A stretch of DNA of 40,381 nucleotides from Candidatus Syntrophosphaera thermopropionivorans (GCF_004353895.1 NZ_SMOG01000014.1:1-40381); one strand, 5' to 3'. Counted from the first letter of the stretch, positions 24,565 to 33,810 are shown. The notes: a model not told the origin generated them from the letters alone. Made by a program: numbers and translations.

Positions 24565-26234
24565 AACTGATGGAATGTGTTCCAAATTTCAGTGAAGGAA
24601 GAGACCAGAGTGTTATTGATGCTATAGCTAATGCTATCAAATCAGTTAAAAATGTGGTTCTTCTGGATGTTGATCCAGGAGCAGACACTAATCGCACTGT
24701 TTTTACGATGGCAGGTGAACCAGAAGCAGTTTTAGAAGCTGCATTTCAAGCTATCAAAAAAGCAAGTGAACTTATTGATATGAGTAAACATCATGGTGAA
24801 CATCCTCGTATGGGAGCAACCGATGTCTGTCCTTTCATTCCTATCTCTGATATGACAATGGAAGAATGCGTGGAATATGCTCGTCGTCTGGGGAAAAGAG
24901 TAGGTGAAGAATTAGGAATTCCTGTATATCTTTATGAATATGCTGCCACTAAGGAAGAATGGCGTAATCTTTCTAATATCCGGGCTGGAGAATATGAAGC
25001 GTTACCAGAAAAAGCTAAGGATCCTGCCTGGAAACCTGATTTTGGACCTCATATCTTTAATGCTAAGTCCGGCGCTACTGCTATTGGAGCAAGAGAATTC
25101 CTGATTGCATATAATATTAATCTTAATACCAGAGACAAAAGAAAAGCCAGTGAACTGGCAGCTATCATCAGAGAAAGCGGAAGACCTGCCAAAGATGAGA
25201 AGGGCCGTATTATAAAGGACGAACAGGGTAATAAAGTCATTATCCCAGGGCTGTTTCAACATTGCAAAGCGGTTGGATGGTATATTGAAAGCTATAAAAG
25301 AGCGCAGATTAGTATTAATCTGACTAATTATAAAATCACACCTCCTCATATAGTGCTGGAAAAAGTGCGTGAACTCGCATCAGAAAGAGGTATTGTGGTT
25401 ACTGGAAGTGAACTTGTGGGTTTAATTCCTAAGGCAGCTATGGTTAATGCAGGTAAGTTCTATCTGGAAAGAATGGGGGAGAGCACTGGTCTTCCAGAAA
25501 GAATGATTATGGAGACGGCAATCCAATCTATGGGTTTAGCAGAACTTACACCTTTTGACCTGGATAAAAAAGTGATAGAATATGCTATTGCCAAGAAGGA
25601 TAGACTCAGTGCAATGAGTCTGGAATCTTTTGCTGATTTACTTTCCACGGATACTCCAGCTCCTGGAGGTGGTAGTGTTGCTGCTTTTTGTGCCGCTCTT
25701 TCTGCTGCCTTAACTGCTATGGTATCTAATCTTACTATAAATAAAAAAGGTTATGAATCCGTGCAAAACCAAGTGCGTGAAATTGCGCCTCAAGCACAGG
25801 ATATCAAACTTCAGGCTATACAATTAATAGATGAAGATACCGATGCTTTCAATGCTATGATGGATGCAAGTCGGTTGCCTAAAAAGACAGAGGAAGAGAT
25901 TGCGCTAAGAGAACAAAAGATAGAAGAAGCAACGAAACAGGCTATCCTGGTGCCTTTACACACCCTGGAAATAGCTCTTCAAGCTTTAAAATTGGCTGAT
26001 GAAGTTGCCAAAGTGGGAAATATGAATGCCCTTTCTGATGCAGGAACTGCTGCTCTTACTGCCTTAACTGCCGCAAAAGCTGCTAATTATAATATCTTGA
26101 TTAACCTTCCGCAAATTAAAGATGAAGCTTTTAAAGAAGACATTAATAATCGGGCTATGAATCTGCTTCAGGAAAGTGAAACTCTTGCTTCGCAAATAGA
26201 GTCCTTCGTCTCAGATAGACTAAAAAATGCCTGA
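24561..26234 (+). CDS. ftcD: Bifunctional glutamate formimidoyltransferase / formimidoyl-THF cyclodeaminase
   Basis: 557 residues. The N-terminal formiminotransferase part (about 1-330) begins MKLMECVPNFSEG and carries the HGEHPRMGATDVCPFIP loop with catalytic His near 82. The C-terminal cyclodeaminase (about 347-557) begins with the STDTPAPGGGSVAAFCAAL motif. Together they move the formimino group of formiminoglutamate onto tetrahydrofolate and release ammonia to give methenyl-THF, the final steps of histidine degradation by this route. The two-domain fusion resembles the animal enzyme (about 540 residues). A 20-25-residue charged insertion lies near 212-232. An amino-acid-fermenting life style would fit. 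No other hut genes are in the window. Confidence 0.95.
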   Translation: MKLMECVPNFSEGRDQSVIDAIANAIKSVKNVVLLDVDPGADTNRTVFTMAGEPEAVLEAAFQAIKKASELIDMSKHHGEHPRMGATDVCPFIPISDMTMEECVEYARRLGKRVGEELGIPVYLYEYAATKEEWRNLSNIRAGEYEALPEKAKDPAWKPDFGPHIFNAKSGATAIGAREFLIAYNINLNTRDKRKASELAAIIRESGRPAKDEKGRIIKDEQGNKVIIPGLFQHCKAVGWYIESYKRAQISINLTNYKITPPHIVLEKVRELASERGIVVTGSELVGLIPKAAMVNAGKFYLERMGESTGLPERMIMETAIQSMGLAELTPFDLDKKVIEYAIAKKDRLSAMSLESFADLLSTDTPAPGGGSVAAFCAALSAALTAMVSNLTINKKGYESVQNQVREIAPQAQDIKLQAIQLIDEDTDAFNAMMDASRLPKKTEEEIALREQKIEEATKQAILVPLHTLEIALQALKLADEVAKVGNMNALSDAGTAALTALTAAKAANYNILINLPQIKDEAFKEDINNRAMNLLQESETLASQIESFVSDRLKNA

Positions 26235-26273
26235 TAGACTTTCTTTAAGCCCCATTTTTCTATCTTAATTAAT

Positions 26274-26675
26274 ATGAAAGCGAGTTTTATTCATCTTTTT
26301 TCTCGCTTAAACTTGCTGATTCTACAGTTCATTATCTTTGTAATTTTAAATATCCTGGATGGTCATTCCACCTGGAAAGTACTGTATCCTGACAAACATC
26401 ACCGGGAAATGAATCCACTGGCTCGCTGGGTTTTCCGCAAATTAGGAGTAACTAAAGGTATTATAACCTATAAAACTGTCTTAATTCTTATAATAGGAAT
26501 TTTATTTGGGCATTATGCGAAAAAGGATACCTTCAGTTTAAATGTCATTCTCAGTGTGGCAAATATCGTTTTTTTAATTACTGTGGTGCACAATTATAAA
26601 GTTTACCGAAAAATTCATCATTCTCAAAGAAAAAGTGATAAAACTTCAGAATTAGATGGAGAAGAAATAAGTTAA
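26274..26675 (+). CDS. Small membrane protein, DUF5658-like
   Basis: 133 residues with about three hydrophobic helices (about 10-30, 66-82, 90-106). The pattern LNILDGHSTW in helix 1 followed by EMNPLARWVF resembles the 'lntlDalsT...ElNP' signature of DUF5658-type membrane proteins of unknown role. The C-terminal tail is basic then charged (KVYRKIHHSQRKSDK). It sits 39 bp after ftcD with no strong ribosome binding site. A TTGACA follows it before the epimerase gene, so it may end this operon. Confidence 0.6.
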   Translation: MKASFIHLFSRLNLLILQFIIFVILNILDGHSTWKVLYPDKHHREMNPLARWVFRKLGVTKGIITYKTVLILIIGILFGHYAKKDTFSLNVILSVANIVFLITVVHNYKVYRKIHHSQRKSDKTSELDGEEIS

Positions 26676-26695
26676 GATTCCCAAAGTCTTTTTTA

Positions 26696-26724
26696 TTGAC
26701 AAAATAGTAGATTATAGTTTGTAA
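26696..26724 (+). promoter_or_regulatory. Candidate promoter of the epimerase-SLBB-aminotransferase unit
   Basis: TTGACA at 26696-26701, about 80 bp before the epimerase ATG, is followed by AT-rich DNA. The -10 at 17-bp spacing (TTGTAA) is poor, and a TATAGT at 26713-26718 is too close. Only the -35 is convincing. Confidence 0.3.
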
Positions 26725-26780
26725 GTAAAAGATATAGAAATATTGATTTAACTTGCTAACTGCTAATTATTGGAGAAGTT

Positions 26781-27740
26781 ATGAAGATTCTGATAACAGG
26801 CGGTGCGGGTTTTATTGGTTCGCACTTAGCTGAAAGACTGGTAGAAGAAGGAAATCAGGTGGTGGTGGTAGACAATTTATCTACTGGTCGTCTGGAAAAT
26901 ATAGAATCCATTAAAGCCAATGGTAACTTTCATTACACCATTGGTAGCATCCTGAATCGGGAATTAATGGAAAAATTGATGGAGGGGGTAGACCAAGTTT
27001 ATCATTTAGCTGCTGCTGTAGGCGTGAAATATATTATAGAGAATCCATTACTTTCATTGCGAACAAATATCCTGGGAACAGAGAATGTTCTGGAACTGGC
27101 TAATAAATATAAAGCAAAAGTCCTTATAACTTCAACTTCAGAGATTTATGGGAAAAGTGATAAGGTTCCTTTTCATGAGGATGATGACCGCCTTCTTGGA
27201 CCTACTCGTATAAGTCGCTGGGGATATAGTTGTAGTAAGGCTATTGATGAATTTATGGCTCTGGCTTATTTTCGGGAGAAAAGACTGCCCGTGGTGATTG
27301 TTAGATGTTTTAATACCGTGGGACCTCGTCAAACTGGTCAATATGGAATGGTGCTTCCCAAATTCATCAAAGCTGCCTTGCTGGATCAACCTATTGTGGT
27401 GTATGGTACAGGAAAGCAGACTCGTTGTTTTGCCGATGTATCCGATGTGGTGGGTGCTTTTATAAAATTGATGAATACTCCTAAATGTGTAGGAGAGATA
27501 TTCAATGTAGGGACAACTGAATCCATTTCAATAGAAGACCTGGCTAAAAAAGTGAAGGAGATGTGCGATAGTAAATCCAGGATTGAATATATGAGTTATG
27601 AAGAAGCATTTGAAGAAGGATTTGAGGATATGATGAACCGTATGCCTTGTCTAGACAAAGTTAAAGAATATATCGGTTATGAACCAAAATACAGTCTGGA
27701 TGATATTATCCGTAGAATGATTGAGTATTATGAAAAGTAA
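26781..27740 (+). CDS. NAD-dependent sugar-nucleotide epimerase/dehydratase
   Basis: A 319-residue extended short-chain dehydrogenase with the N-terminal Rossmann signature GGAGFIGSHLAERL (residues 7-20). VDNLSTG follows strand 2, the catalytic Ser/Thr is in TSTSEIYG, and the YSCSK pair (Tyr-x3-Lys) lies near 152-156. RCFNTVGPRQTGQYG and the C-terminal NVGTTESISIEDLA are typical of UDP-sugar epimerases and decarboxylases (GalE, UXS, WbpP group). The substrate is probably a UDP-hexose or UDP-glucuronate. It overlaps the next gene, an SLBB export protein, which supports a polysaccharide role. The exact reaction is not resolved. Confidence 0.88.
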   Translation: MKILITGGAGFIGSHLAERLVEEGNQVVVVDNLSTGRLENIESIKANGNFHYTIGSILNRELMEKLMEGVDQVYHLAAAVGVKYIIENPLLSLRTNILGTENVLELANKYKAKVLITSTSEIYGKSDKVPFHEDDDRLLGPTRISRWGYSCSKAIDEFMALAYFREKRLPVVIVRCFNTVGPRQTGQYGMVLPKFIKAALLDQPIVVYGTGKQTRCFADVSDVVGAFIKLMNTPKCVGEIFNVGTTESISIEDLAKKVKEMCDSKSRIEYMSYEEAFEEGFEDMMNRMPCLDKVKEYIGYEPKYSLDDIIRRMIEYYEK

Positions 27741-29085
27741 AGTTATTTGTATTATTCTACTTAGTCTGAGTGTTTTTATCGCCGCTCAGGTACCCACAAC
27801 TTACGCTCCAACAAGCTTAATTTCTGTTAATGTGACTGGTTTTGTAGATTCTCCGGGAACTTATCAACTTTCCTCTATTAGTCGTCTTTCAGATGCCTTA
27901 AAATTAGCTGGAACTCCCTCTCCTATAATCCTTGAAAAAGGACCTACCTATATACCGAGGCTTTATACCTCTGAGGAAAAATCGGTCTCCCCTAAAGATT
28001 CCTTATTTTTAAATTTTCAAGCTCTAAGGAGTGTTAAATTAACAAGAGGCAAAGAAACAAAGACTTATGATTATATGAAATTTGTCCGGATGGGTGATTT
28101 AGAGCAAAATCCTATTCTGCGAGATGGAGATGTGATAAATGTAGGTGCTGTTCATACCACGGTTACTATAGTAGGAGAGGTGTATTATCCTGGTGAATAT
28201 GAATATATTGCAGGAGACAGACTTTCAGACCTATTAAATCTTGCCCAAGGCTTTACCTTGAGTGCAGACAGGAAGATAGTTAATATCTATCGTTATAAGG
28301 AGAATTTAAAAGATTTTGATTTGATTACTGTGGATTTGCGAACGCACAAACCAGAAGATATTATAATCTATCCTTATGACCGCATAACTATTAATCGTGA
28401 TACGGAATATAGAAGAGGCTGGAATATTATTGTAGAAGGAAATGTCAAATCACCAGGTAAGTATTATATTGGTGATAACACCACACTCTATGATATATTG
28501 CTACTATGTGGGGGACCTAATTCCAGAGGAGACCTGAGAAACGCCATTTATGCAAATCTTCCCAATACCGAGAAAGTAGACCCTGAATTTGAACGGCTCA
28601 AGAAAATGGATATAACCCAAATGTCTATTATAGAATACCACTATTTACAGAATCGTCTGCGTCAATTTCCGGGCAGATATAGCATAGATGTTTCTCGCAC
28701 CTGGGAATCTAAAGGTAGTGAATGCAATCCTGTCCTGCAGGATGGAGATTATCTTTATGTTCCTCTTAAAATGGATATGGTAGCTGTAACTGGTCAGGTG
28801 GTTAATCCTGGATTAATCCCCTGGGTGGAAGGGAAAACCTGGGATTATTATGTTAAATCAGCTGGTGGCTACACAAATAATAAGAGTTTTAATGGTGTTC
28901 GGATTATAGATGCACAAAGTGGAAACTGGGTTAGACCTTCTTCTAAGACAGTTTTATATCCAGGGGATACAGTTTTTGTGGCAGCTAAAACGGAATACGA
29001 TGCTTGGACCCGATTTAAAGATATAATGTTGATTACCACACAAATAATGACAATAATATTGGGCATTCATACCCTCGCTAATTAA
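27730..29085 (+). CDS. SLBB-domain polysaccharide-export-like protein
   Basis: About 451 residues. A signal peptide (MKSKVICIILLSLSVFIAAQ) is followed by four SLBB/beta-grasp-like modules, recognisable by the G-x-V-x2-P-G pattern. They are GFVDSPGTYQL (~40), GEVYYPGEYEY (~152), GNVKSPGKYYI (~240) and GQVVNPGLIPW (~358), numbered from a TTG nine bases upstream. Each is followed by a 'LSDxLxLAxG' helix. A hydrophobic C-terminal helix (about 434-452) ends the protein, reminiscent of Wza-like outer-membrane anchoring. The N-terminal Poly_export domain of Wza is not evident. I chose the ATG at 27730 over the TTG at 27721. It likely takes part in exopolysaccharide or capsule export with the flanking sugar genes. 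Confidence 0.82.
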   Translation: MKSKVICIILLSLSVFIAAQVPTTYAPTSLISVNVTGFVDSPGTYQLSSISRLSDALKLAGTPSPIILEKGPTYIPRLYTSEEKSVSPKDSLFLNFQALRSVKLTRGKETKTYDYMKFVRMGDLEQNPILRDGDVINVGAVHTTVTIVGEVYYPGEYEYIAGDRLSDLLNLAQGFTLSADRKIVNIYRYKENLKDFDLITVDLRTHKPEDIIIYPYDRITINRDTEYRRGWNIIVEGNVKSPGKYYIGDNTTLYDILLLCGGPNSRGDLRNAIYANLPNTEKVDPEFERLKKMDITQMSIIEYHYLQNRLRQFPGRYSIDVSRTWESKGSECNPVLQDGDYLYVPLKMDMVAVTGQVVNPGLIPWVEGKTWDYYVKSAGGYTNNKSFNGVRIIDAQSGNWVRPSSKTVLYPGDTVFVAAKTEYDAWTRFKDIMLITTQIMTIILGIHTLAN

Positions 29086-29097
29086 AGGAGAATAAAA

Positions 29098-30204
29098 TTG
29101 AAAGTACCATTGTTAGATCTGCAGGCACAATACGAACCAATTATGTCTAAAGTAAAAGCCGCGATTGACGAAGTTATTGCTGAAAATGACTTTATTCTTG
29201 GTCATCAGGTGAAAGAATTTGAAGATAAGATGGCGAACTATTTAGGTATTAAATATGCTATAGGATGCGCCTCAGGAACAGATGCACTGGTTCTTGCCGT
29301 TCAAGCTACAGGAATTGGTGCTGATGATGAAGTAATAACCACTCCTTTTACCTTTTTCGCTACTGCATCTTCCATTTGGCGAAATGGAGCAAAACCTCGG
29401 TTCGTAGATATTAATCCCGGCACCTTTAATCTTGATGTGGAAAAGCTTGAAGCAGCTATCACGGATAAAACTCGTGCCATTATGCCAGTTCATCTTTTTG
29501 GTCAAGCTTGTGATATGACTCGGATTATGGAGATAGCAGAAAAATATAATTTGAAAGTGATAGAAGATAATGCTCAAGGTATTGGTTGCACTTGGGATGG
29601 CAAAATGAGTTGCTCCTTTGGTGATGTTGGAACTTTATCTTTCTTTCCAAGTAAAAATCTTGGTGCTATGGGTGATGGTGGGATGTGCTTAACTAATGAT
29701 GAAGAATTGGCACTCAAACTGCGTCAATTAAGAGTTCATGGAGAAAATCCTAAATATTATCATAAATGGGTTGGTTTAAACAGCAGGCTGGATACGATTC
29801 AAGCTGCTGTCTTAGGTGTTAAACTGGATTATCTCAGTCAATGGAGTGAAGGTCGTCGGGCTAATGCAGCATTTTATGATGAACAGCTGGCAGATATTCC
29901 ACAGGTTAAGACGCCTTATATCCATCCTTCTGCCGTTTCTATCTATAATCAATACACTATCTATTGTGAAAACAGGGATGCGTTAATTCATCATCTAAAG
30001 GGAAAAGAAATAGGATGTGCTATATATTATCCTTTACCTCTTCATCTTCAGGAATGTTTTGCCGAATTAGGTTACAAAAAAGGTGATTTTCCTATGGCAG
30101 AAAAAGCATCACAAAGTGTGTTATCTCTTCCCATCTATCCAGAACTGACGGATGCGCAAAAGTCCTATGTGGTTGAGGCTATCAAAGAATTTTATCAAGG
30201 TTGA
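29098..30204 (+). CDS. DegT/DnrJ/EryC1/StrS sugar aminotransferase
   Basis: A 368-residue PLP enzyme that aminates keto-sugar nucleotides for surface polysaccharides. Family blocks are VPLLDLQAQY at the start, GCASGTDALVLAV near 59, TTPFTFFATASSI near 81, VIEDNAQGIG near 155 and FFPSKNLGAMGDGG with PLP-lysine Lys186. The start codon is TTG at 29098, decided by AAAGGAG (29084-29090) seven bases upstream. There is no ATG near the conserved N terminus. It follows the SLBB gene by 12 bp, forming a small polysaccharide operon with the epimerase. Confidence 0.93.
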   Translation: MKVPLLDLQAQYEPIMSKVKAAIDEVIAENDFILGHQVKEFEDKMANYLGIKYAIGCASGTDALVLAVQATGIGADDEVITTPFTFFATASSIWRNGAKPRFVDINPGTFNLDVEKLEAAITDKTRAIMPVHLFGQACDMTRIMEIAEKYNLKVIEDNAQGIGCTWDGKMSCSFGDVGTLSFFPSKNLGAMGDGGMCLTNDEELALKLRQLRVHGENPKYYHKWVGLNSRLDTIQAAVLGVKLDYLSQWSEGRRANAAFYDEQLADIPQVKTPYIHPSAVSIYNQYTIYCENRDALIHHLKGKEIGCAIYYPLPLHLQECFAELGYKKGDFPMAEKASQSVLSLPIYPELTDAQKSYVVEAIKEFYQG

Positions 30205-30209
30205 GAGTT

Positions 30210-31001
30210 ATGAATATTATAGTTTGCGTAAAACAGGTGCCCAATACTACAGAGATTAAAATTGACCCCGTAACGAACACTCTCATTAGAGAAGGAGTGG
30301 AAAGCATTCTTAATCCCTTTGATGCTTATGCAGTGGAAGAAGCGGTTAGAATGAAAGAAAGATATGGTGGTATGGTTACAGCTATTTGTATGGGACCTAA
30401 TCAAGCGGAGGAAACTTTAAGAGAAACTGTGGCAGTTGGAGTAGATAATATAATTTTACTTTCAGACCGTCGTTTTGCTGGAGCAGATACCTTAGCTACC
30501 AGTTTGACTCTGGCGACTGCTATTAAAAAAATCGGTGACTATGACCTTATTTTTACTGGACAGCAAGCTATAGATGGAGACACCGGTCAGGTAGGACCAG
30601 GTATTGCATCTCATCTGGATATCTGTCAATGTTGTTTTGTGCGGAAGATAGATGAGGTTAATGAAGGAACCATCACACTTCAAAGGTTAATGGAAGATGG
30701 CTCCGACCAATTAAAATTGAAATTGCCAGCTGTCATATCTGTTGTTAAAGAAATAAACACTCCTCGTTTGCCATCTCTTAGAGGAAAGCGTAATGCCAGA
30801 AGCGTGCCATTGACCGTTTGGAACGCAGATGACCTGGGACTGGATGAAAAGGAAATTGGATTGAATGGCTCACCCACTCAAGTTATTAAAATCTTTACTC
30901 CCAAACATGAAAAGAAAACCGAAAAATATGTGGTTTCACCAGAAGAGGCAGCAGATTTAATAGTTAAGAAGCTGGATGAAATAACTCGTGGGGCAAAGTA
31001 A
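30210..31001 (+). CDS. etfB: Electron transfer flavoprotein, beta subunit
   Basis: About 263 residues. MNIIVCVKQVPNTTEIKID is the standard EtfB N terminus. ILNPFDAYAVEEA lies near 38, AICMGPNQAEETLRE near 62, and the AMP/FAD-binding loop TGQQAIDGDTGQVGPG near 119. EtfB with EtfA shuttles electrons from acyl-CoA or other dehydrogenases, and in anaerobes can join bifurcating complexes. No etfA is adjacent, which is unusual because the pair is normally side by side. I chose the ATG at 30210; a TTG at 30201 is less likely. The stop overlaps the lgt start by one base (TAATG). Confidence 0.93.
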   Translation: MNIIVCVKQVPNTTEIKIDPVTNTLIREGVESILNPFDAYAVEEAVRMKERYGGMVTAICMGPNQAEETLRETVAVGVDNIILLSDRRFAGADTLATSLTLATAIKKIGDYDLIFTGQQAIDGDTGQVGPGIASHLDICQCCFVRKIDEVNEGTITLQRLMEDGSDQLKLKLPAVISVVKEINTPRLPSLRGKRNARSVPLTVWNADDLGLDEKEIGLNGSPTQVIKIFTPKHEKKTEKYVVSPEEAADLIVKKLDEITRGAK

Positions 31002-31819
31002 TGCTACCTTATCCTAATATTGATCCGGTGATGGCTCATTTTACTATTGGTGGAATCAATTTCTCCATTCGCTGGTATGGATTCTTCTATGTTTTGAGTT
31101 TTATACTGGGATATATTTTTCTATGGAAATTACTAAAATATAGAAAAGTTAAAATCACCCGAGACCAATATGATGGAATTATCTTTTCCATTATGCTCGG
31201 AGTTATTTTAGGTGGTAGATTGGGCTATGTGCTTTTTTATAATCTACCCTATTACCTAAGGCATCCGGTGGAAATTCTTTATGTCTGGGAAGGAGGGATG
31301 AGTTTTCATGGAGGTGCTCTGGGAGTTATTATAGCCTGTCTGATTTATATGCGCAGGCAAAAAATTCCTTTCTATTCAGTTGCTGATTGTGCTATGCCTA
31401 TGGTGGCAGTTGGGTTAGGATTGGGGCGATTAGGTAATTTTATTAATGGAGAACTATGGGGGAAGGTAACAAATTTACCCTGGGGTATGGTTTTCCCTGA
31501 TGCTGGACCTTTACCTCGTCATCCAACTCAGTTATATGAACTCTTCTTTGAAGGTATAGTCCTCGGAGTGCTCTCTTATATTCTTCTTAAAAAAACTAAA
31601 AAGGAGGGATTGGTCTTTTGGTCTTTTATCGGTCTATATGGCATCTTCCGTTTTCTTATAGAATTCATCAGGGTGCCGGATGACCTGGAAATCTATGATA
31701 AAATTGGATATTTTCTCGGTTTTATGACCATCGGTCAGATTCTTAGTGTGATAATGATTATAGCAGCTGCTATTGGAATATGGACACTTTACCGTAAAAA
31801 ACCGGAGGTAGCTTTATGA
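31001..31819 (+). CDS. lgt: Prolipoprotein diacylglyceryl transferase
   Basis: A 272-residue polytopic membrane enzyme that transfers diacylglycerol from phosphatidylglycerol to the lipobox Cys of prolipoproteins. It carries the Lgt signature GRLGNFINGE (142-151), the essential His in FHGGALG (102-108) and Arg in GGRLGYVLFY (71-80). About seven hydrophobic helices are seen. It would modify the several lipoproteins encoded in this window. It overlaps etfB upstream and the following lipoprotein gene (ATGA). Confidence 0.97.
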   Translation: MLPYPNIDPVMAHFTIGGINFSIRWYGFFYVLSFILGYIFLWKLLKYRKVKITRDQYDGIIFSIMLGVILGGRLGYVLFYNLPYYLRHPVEILYVWEGGMSFHGGALGVIIACLIYMRRQKIPFYSVADCAMPMVAVGLGLGRLGNFINGELWGKVTNLPWGMVFPDAGPLPRHPTQLYELFFEGIVLGVLSYILLKKTKKEGLVFWSFIGLYGIFRFLIEFIRVPDDLEIYDKIGYFLGFMTIGQILSVIMIIAAAIGIWTLYRKKPEVAL

Positions 31820-32511
31820 AACATCCTGGATTATTATTTAGCTTAACTATAGTTTTACTTACAGTGGTCTCCTGTGCCAGTATGCAACCTGTAGACAAGA
31901 CTCAGTTATTGAGAACTGAATGGGAGAGATGGCAAAATTTTGAAGCACAGGGTGTGGTGCAATTAACTAATTCAGGTCTCACTATGAGGAGAATGTTTGT
32001 CCTTTCTAAAACACCTGAGGCTATGCGTTTTGATATCCTATCTGGTGGTGTGCTGGCAGCAAATCCAGAACCTTTAATTTCTGTCTATTATAGTGATTAT
32101 CTCGCTATTCAATGTCCTCAATTTCCTAAAATAGAAATCCTGGCTCAAATGCCAATCTTTCCTGAAAAGTTGCCGATTTATGATATTGATAGGGATTCGC
32201 TTTTTACGGCTTATGCCGATTCTATAATCAATCACCAGGAATTAAACCTGGAAGGCTTACAGCTAAAATTCAACTCAGCTATGCAACTGGAAAAAATAAT
32301 TGAACCCAAATCCGGAATGGAAATAAATATCAATCGTAATTCTCAAGGTGATCCCGATAAGGTAAAATTGGCTATCAGTGAAAATACCTATCTATTATTA
32401 TTGATTGATTCTATTAGTTATGGAAACGCACAAATAGAACCTCTTCCTCCAAATCCAAAAGTGGAATTACCAGAAGATTGGAAACAAATGTTTAAAAGTT
32501 TACTGGAGTAA
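31816..32511 (+). CDS. Lipoprotein with LolA/LolB-like pattern
   Basis: 231 residues. The signal peptide ends in lipobox VVSC (Cys at 20). The mature part starts with an amphipathic helix (LLRTEWERWQNFEAQGVV) followed by alternating strands (GLTMRRMFVLSKTPEAMRFDIL), resembling the opening of LolB/DUF4292-type lipoproteins. The C terminus is Pro-rich then helical. The weak similarity would suggest a lipid- or lipoprotein-binding half-barrel, and the context directly after lgt is suggestive. The function remains unproven. A purB start follows 3 bp after its stop. Confidence 0.6.
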   Translation: MKHPGLLFSLTIVLLTVVSCASMQPVDKTQLLRTEWERWQNFEAQGVVQLTNSGLTMRRMFVLSKTPEAMRFDILSGGVLAANPEPLISVYYSDYLAIQCPQFPKIEILAQMPIFPEKLPIYDIDRDSLFTAYADSIINHQELNLEGLQLKFNSAMQLEKIIEPKSGMEININRNSQGDPDKVKLAISENTYLLLLIDSISYGNAQIEPLPPNPKVELPEDWKQMFKSLLE

Positions 32512-32514
32512 TTG

Positions 32515-33810
32515 ATGATTAAACGTTATAGCTTACCTGAAATGGAGCATATTTGGACTCAAGAGAACCGATATGAGTGCTGGTTAGAAGTAGAATTAGC
32601 AGCGGCTCGTGCCATGCATGAACTGGATATTATTCCAGATGCTGATTGGGAAATTATTGCCGAAAAAGCGGATTTTAATAGTGAGCGTATAGATGAGATT
32701 GAAGCGGTCACGCATCACGATGTTATCGCTTTTTTGACCAATGTGGCAGAATATGTAGGTGAACCTGCTCGCTGGATTCATTACGGATTGACCTCTTCTG
32801 ATGTGCTGGATACTGCTACAGCTTTGCAATTAAAGCGTTCAGGTGAGTTGATTTTAACCGAATTACTTCGTCTGGCAGAAACTTTAAAATTAAAAGCAAG
32901 AGAACATCGCAGAACTTTATGTATGGGTCGTTCTCATGGGATTCATGCTGAACCCACTTGTTTTGGATTGAAATTCGCTCTCTGGTATGATGAAGCACAA
33001 AGAAATGTACAACGCCTACAAAATGCGATTGATACCGTAGCTGTAGGACAATTCAGTGGGGCTGTGGGGAATTTTGCTCATATAGACCCCCGGGTGGAAG
33101 AATTAGCCTGTAAGTATCTGGATTTAAAACCAGTAAATATTTCTACTCAGGTAATTCAAAGAGACCTGTATGCCTATTTCTTAGCTGAACTTGCACTTAT
33201 CGGTGCATTGATAGAAAAAATTGCTCTGGAAATAAGACATTTGCAACGAACTGAGGTTCAAGAAGTGGAAGAAAATTTCTCTCCAGGACAAAAAGGCTCT
33301 TCCGCTATGCCACATAAACGCAATCCTATCGTAAGTGAACAACTTTGTGGATTGTCACGAGTGCTTCGTTCTAATCTAATTGCCGCTCTGGAAAATATTC
33401 CCCTCTGGCATGAAAGAGATATTTCTCATTCTTCCGTAGAACGCATTATCTTGCCCGATTCCTGCATCTTAGTGCATTATATGCTTTCTAAATGTTGCAG
33501 TTTAATCAGCAACTTGGTAGTATATACAGAGAATATGAAAGCCAATATGGAACTTACTCATGGTCTGGTATTTTCTCAGGCGGTGCTTTTGCATCTGGTT
33601 CAGAAAGGACTTTCTCGTGAGGTAGCTTATACTATAGTTCAATCCGATGCGATGGAATGTGCCAATACCGGTAAAGACTTCAAGGAGTATGTGTTAGCAG
33701 ATAGCAGGATAACTTCTCTCTTGCCTGAAGCAGAAATTAAGGATATCTTTAATTATGAGAGATATCTCAGAAATGTTGATTTTATTTATAAACGCTGCGG
33801 GATTATCTAA
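32515..33810 (+). CDS. purB: Adenylosuccinate lyase
   Basis: Cleaves SAICAR to AICAR and adenylosuccinate to AMP in purine synthesis. The 431-residue protein has the fumarase/aspartase superfamily signature GSSAMPHKRNP (about 261-271, catalytic Ser in the flexible loop). HHDVIAFL lies near 62, the catalytic-His region is GRSHGIHAEP near 140, and TSSDVLDTA lies near 93. The ATG at 32515 is preceded by GGAG; a TTG three bases earlier is in frame. Length and motifs match the shorter (about 430-residue) PurB type. Confidence 0.96.
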   Translation: MIKRYSLPEMEHIWTQENRYECWLEVELAAARAMHELDIIPDADWEIIAEKADFNSERIDEIEAVTHHDVIAFLTNVAEYVGEPARWIHYGLTSSDVLDTATALQLKRSGELILTELLRLAETLKLKAREHRRTLCMGRSHGIHAEPTCFGLKFALWYDEAQRNVQRLQNAIDTVAVGQFSGAVGNFAHIDPRVEELACKYLDLKPVNISTQVIQRDLYAYFLAELALIGALIEKIALEIRHLQRTEVQEVEENFSPGQKGSSAMPHKRNPIVSEQLCGLSRVLRSNLIAALENIPLWHERDISHSSVERIILPDSCILVHYMLSKCCSLISNLVVYTENMKANMELTHGLVFSQAVLLHLVQKGLSREVAYTIVQSDAMECANTGKDFKEYVLADSRITSLLPEAEIKDIFNYERYLRNVDFIYKRCGII

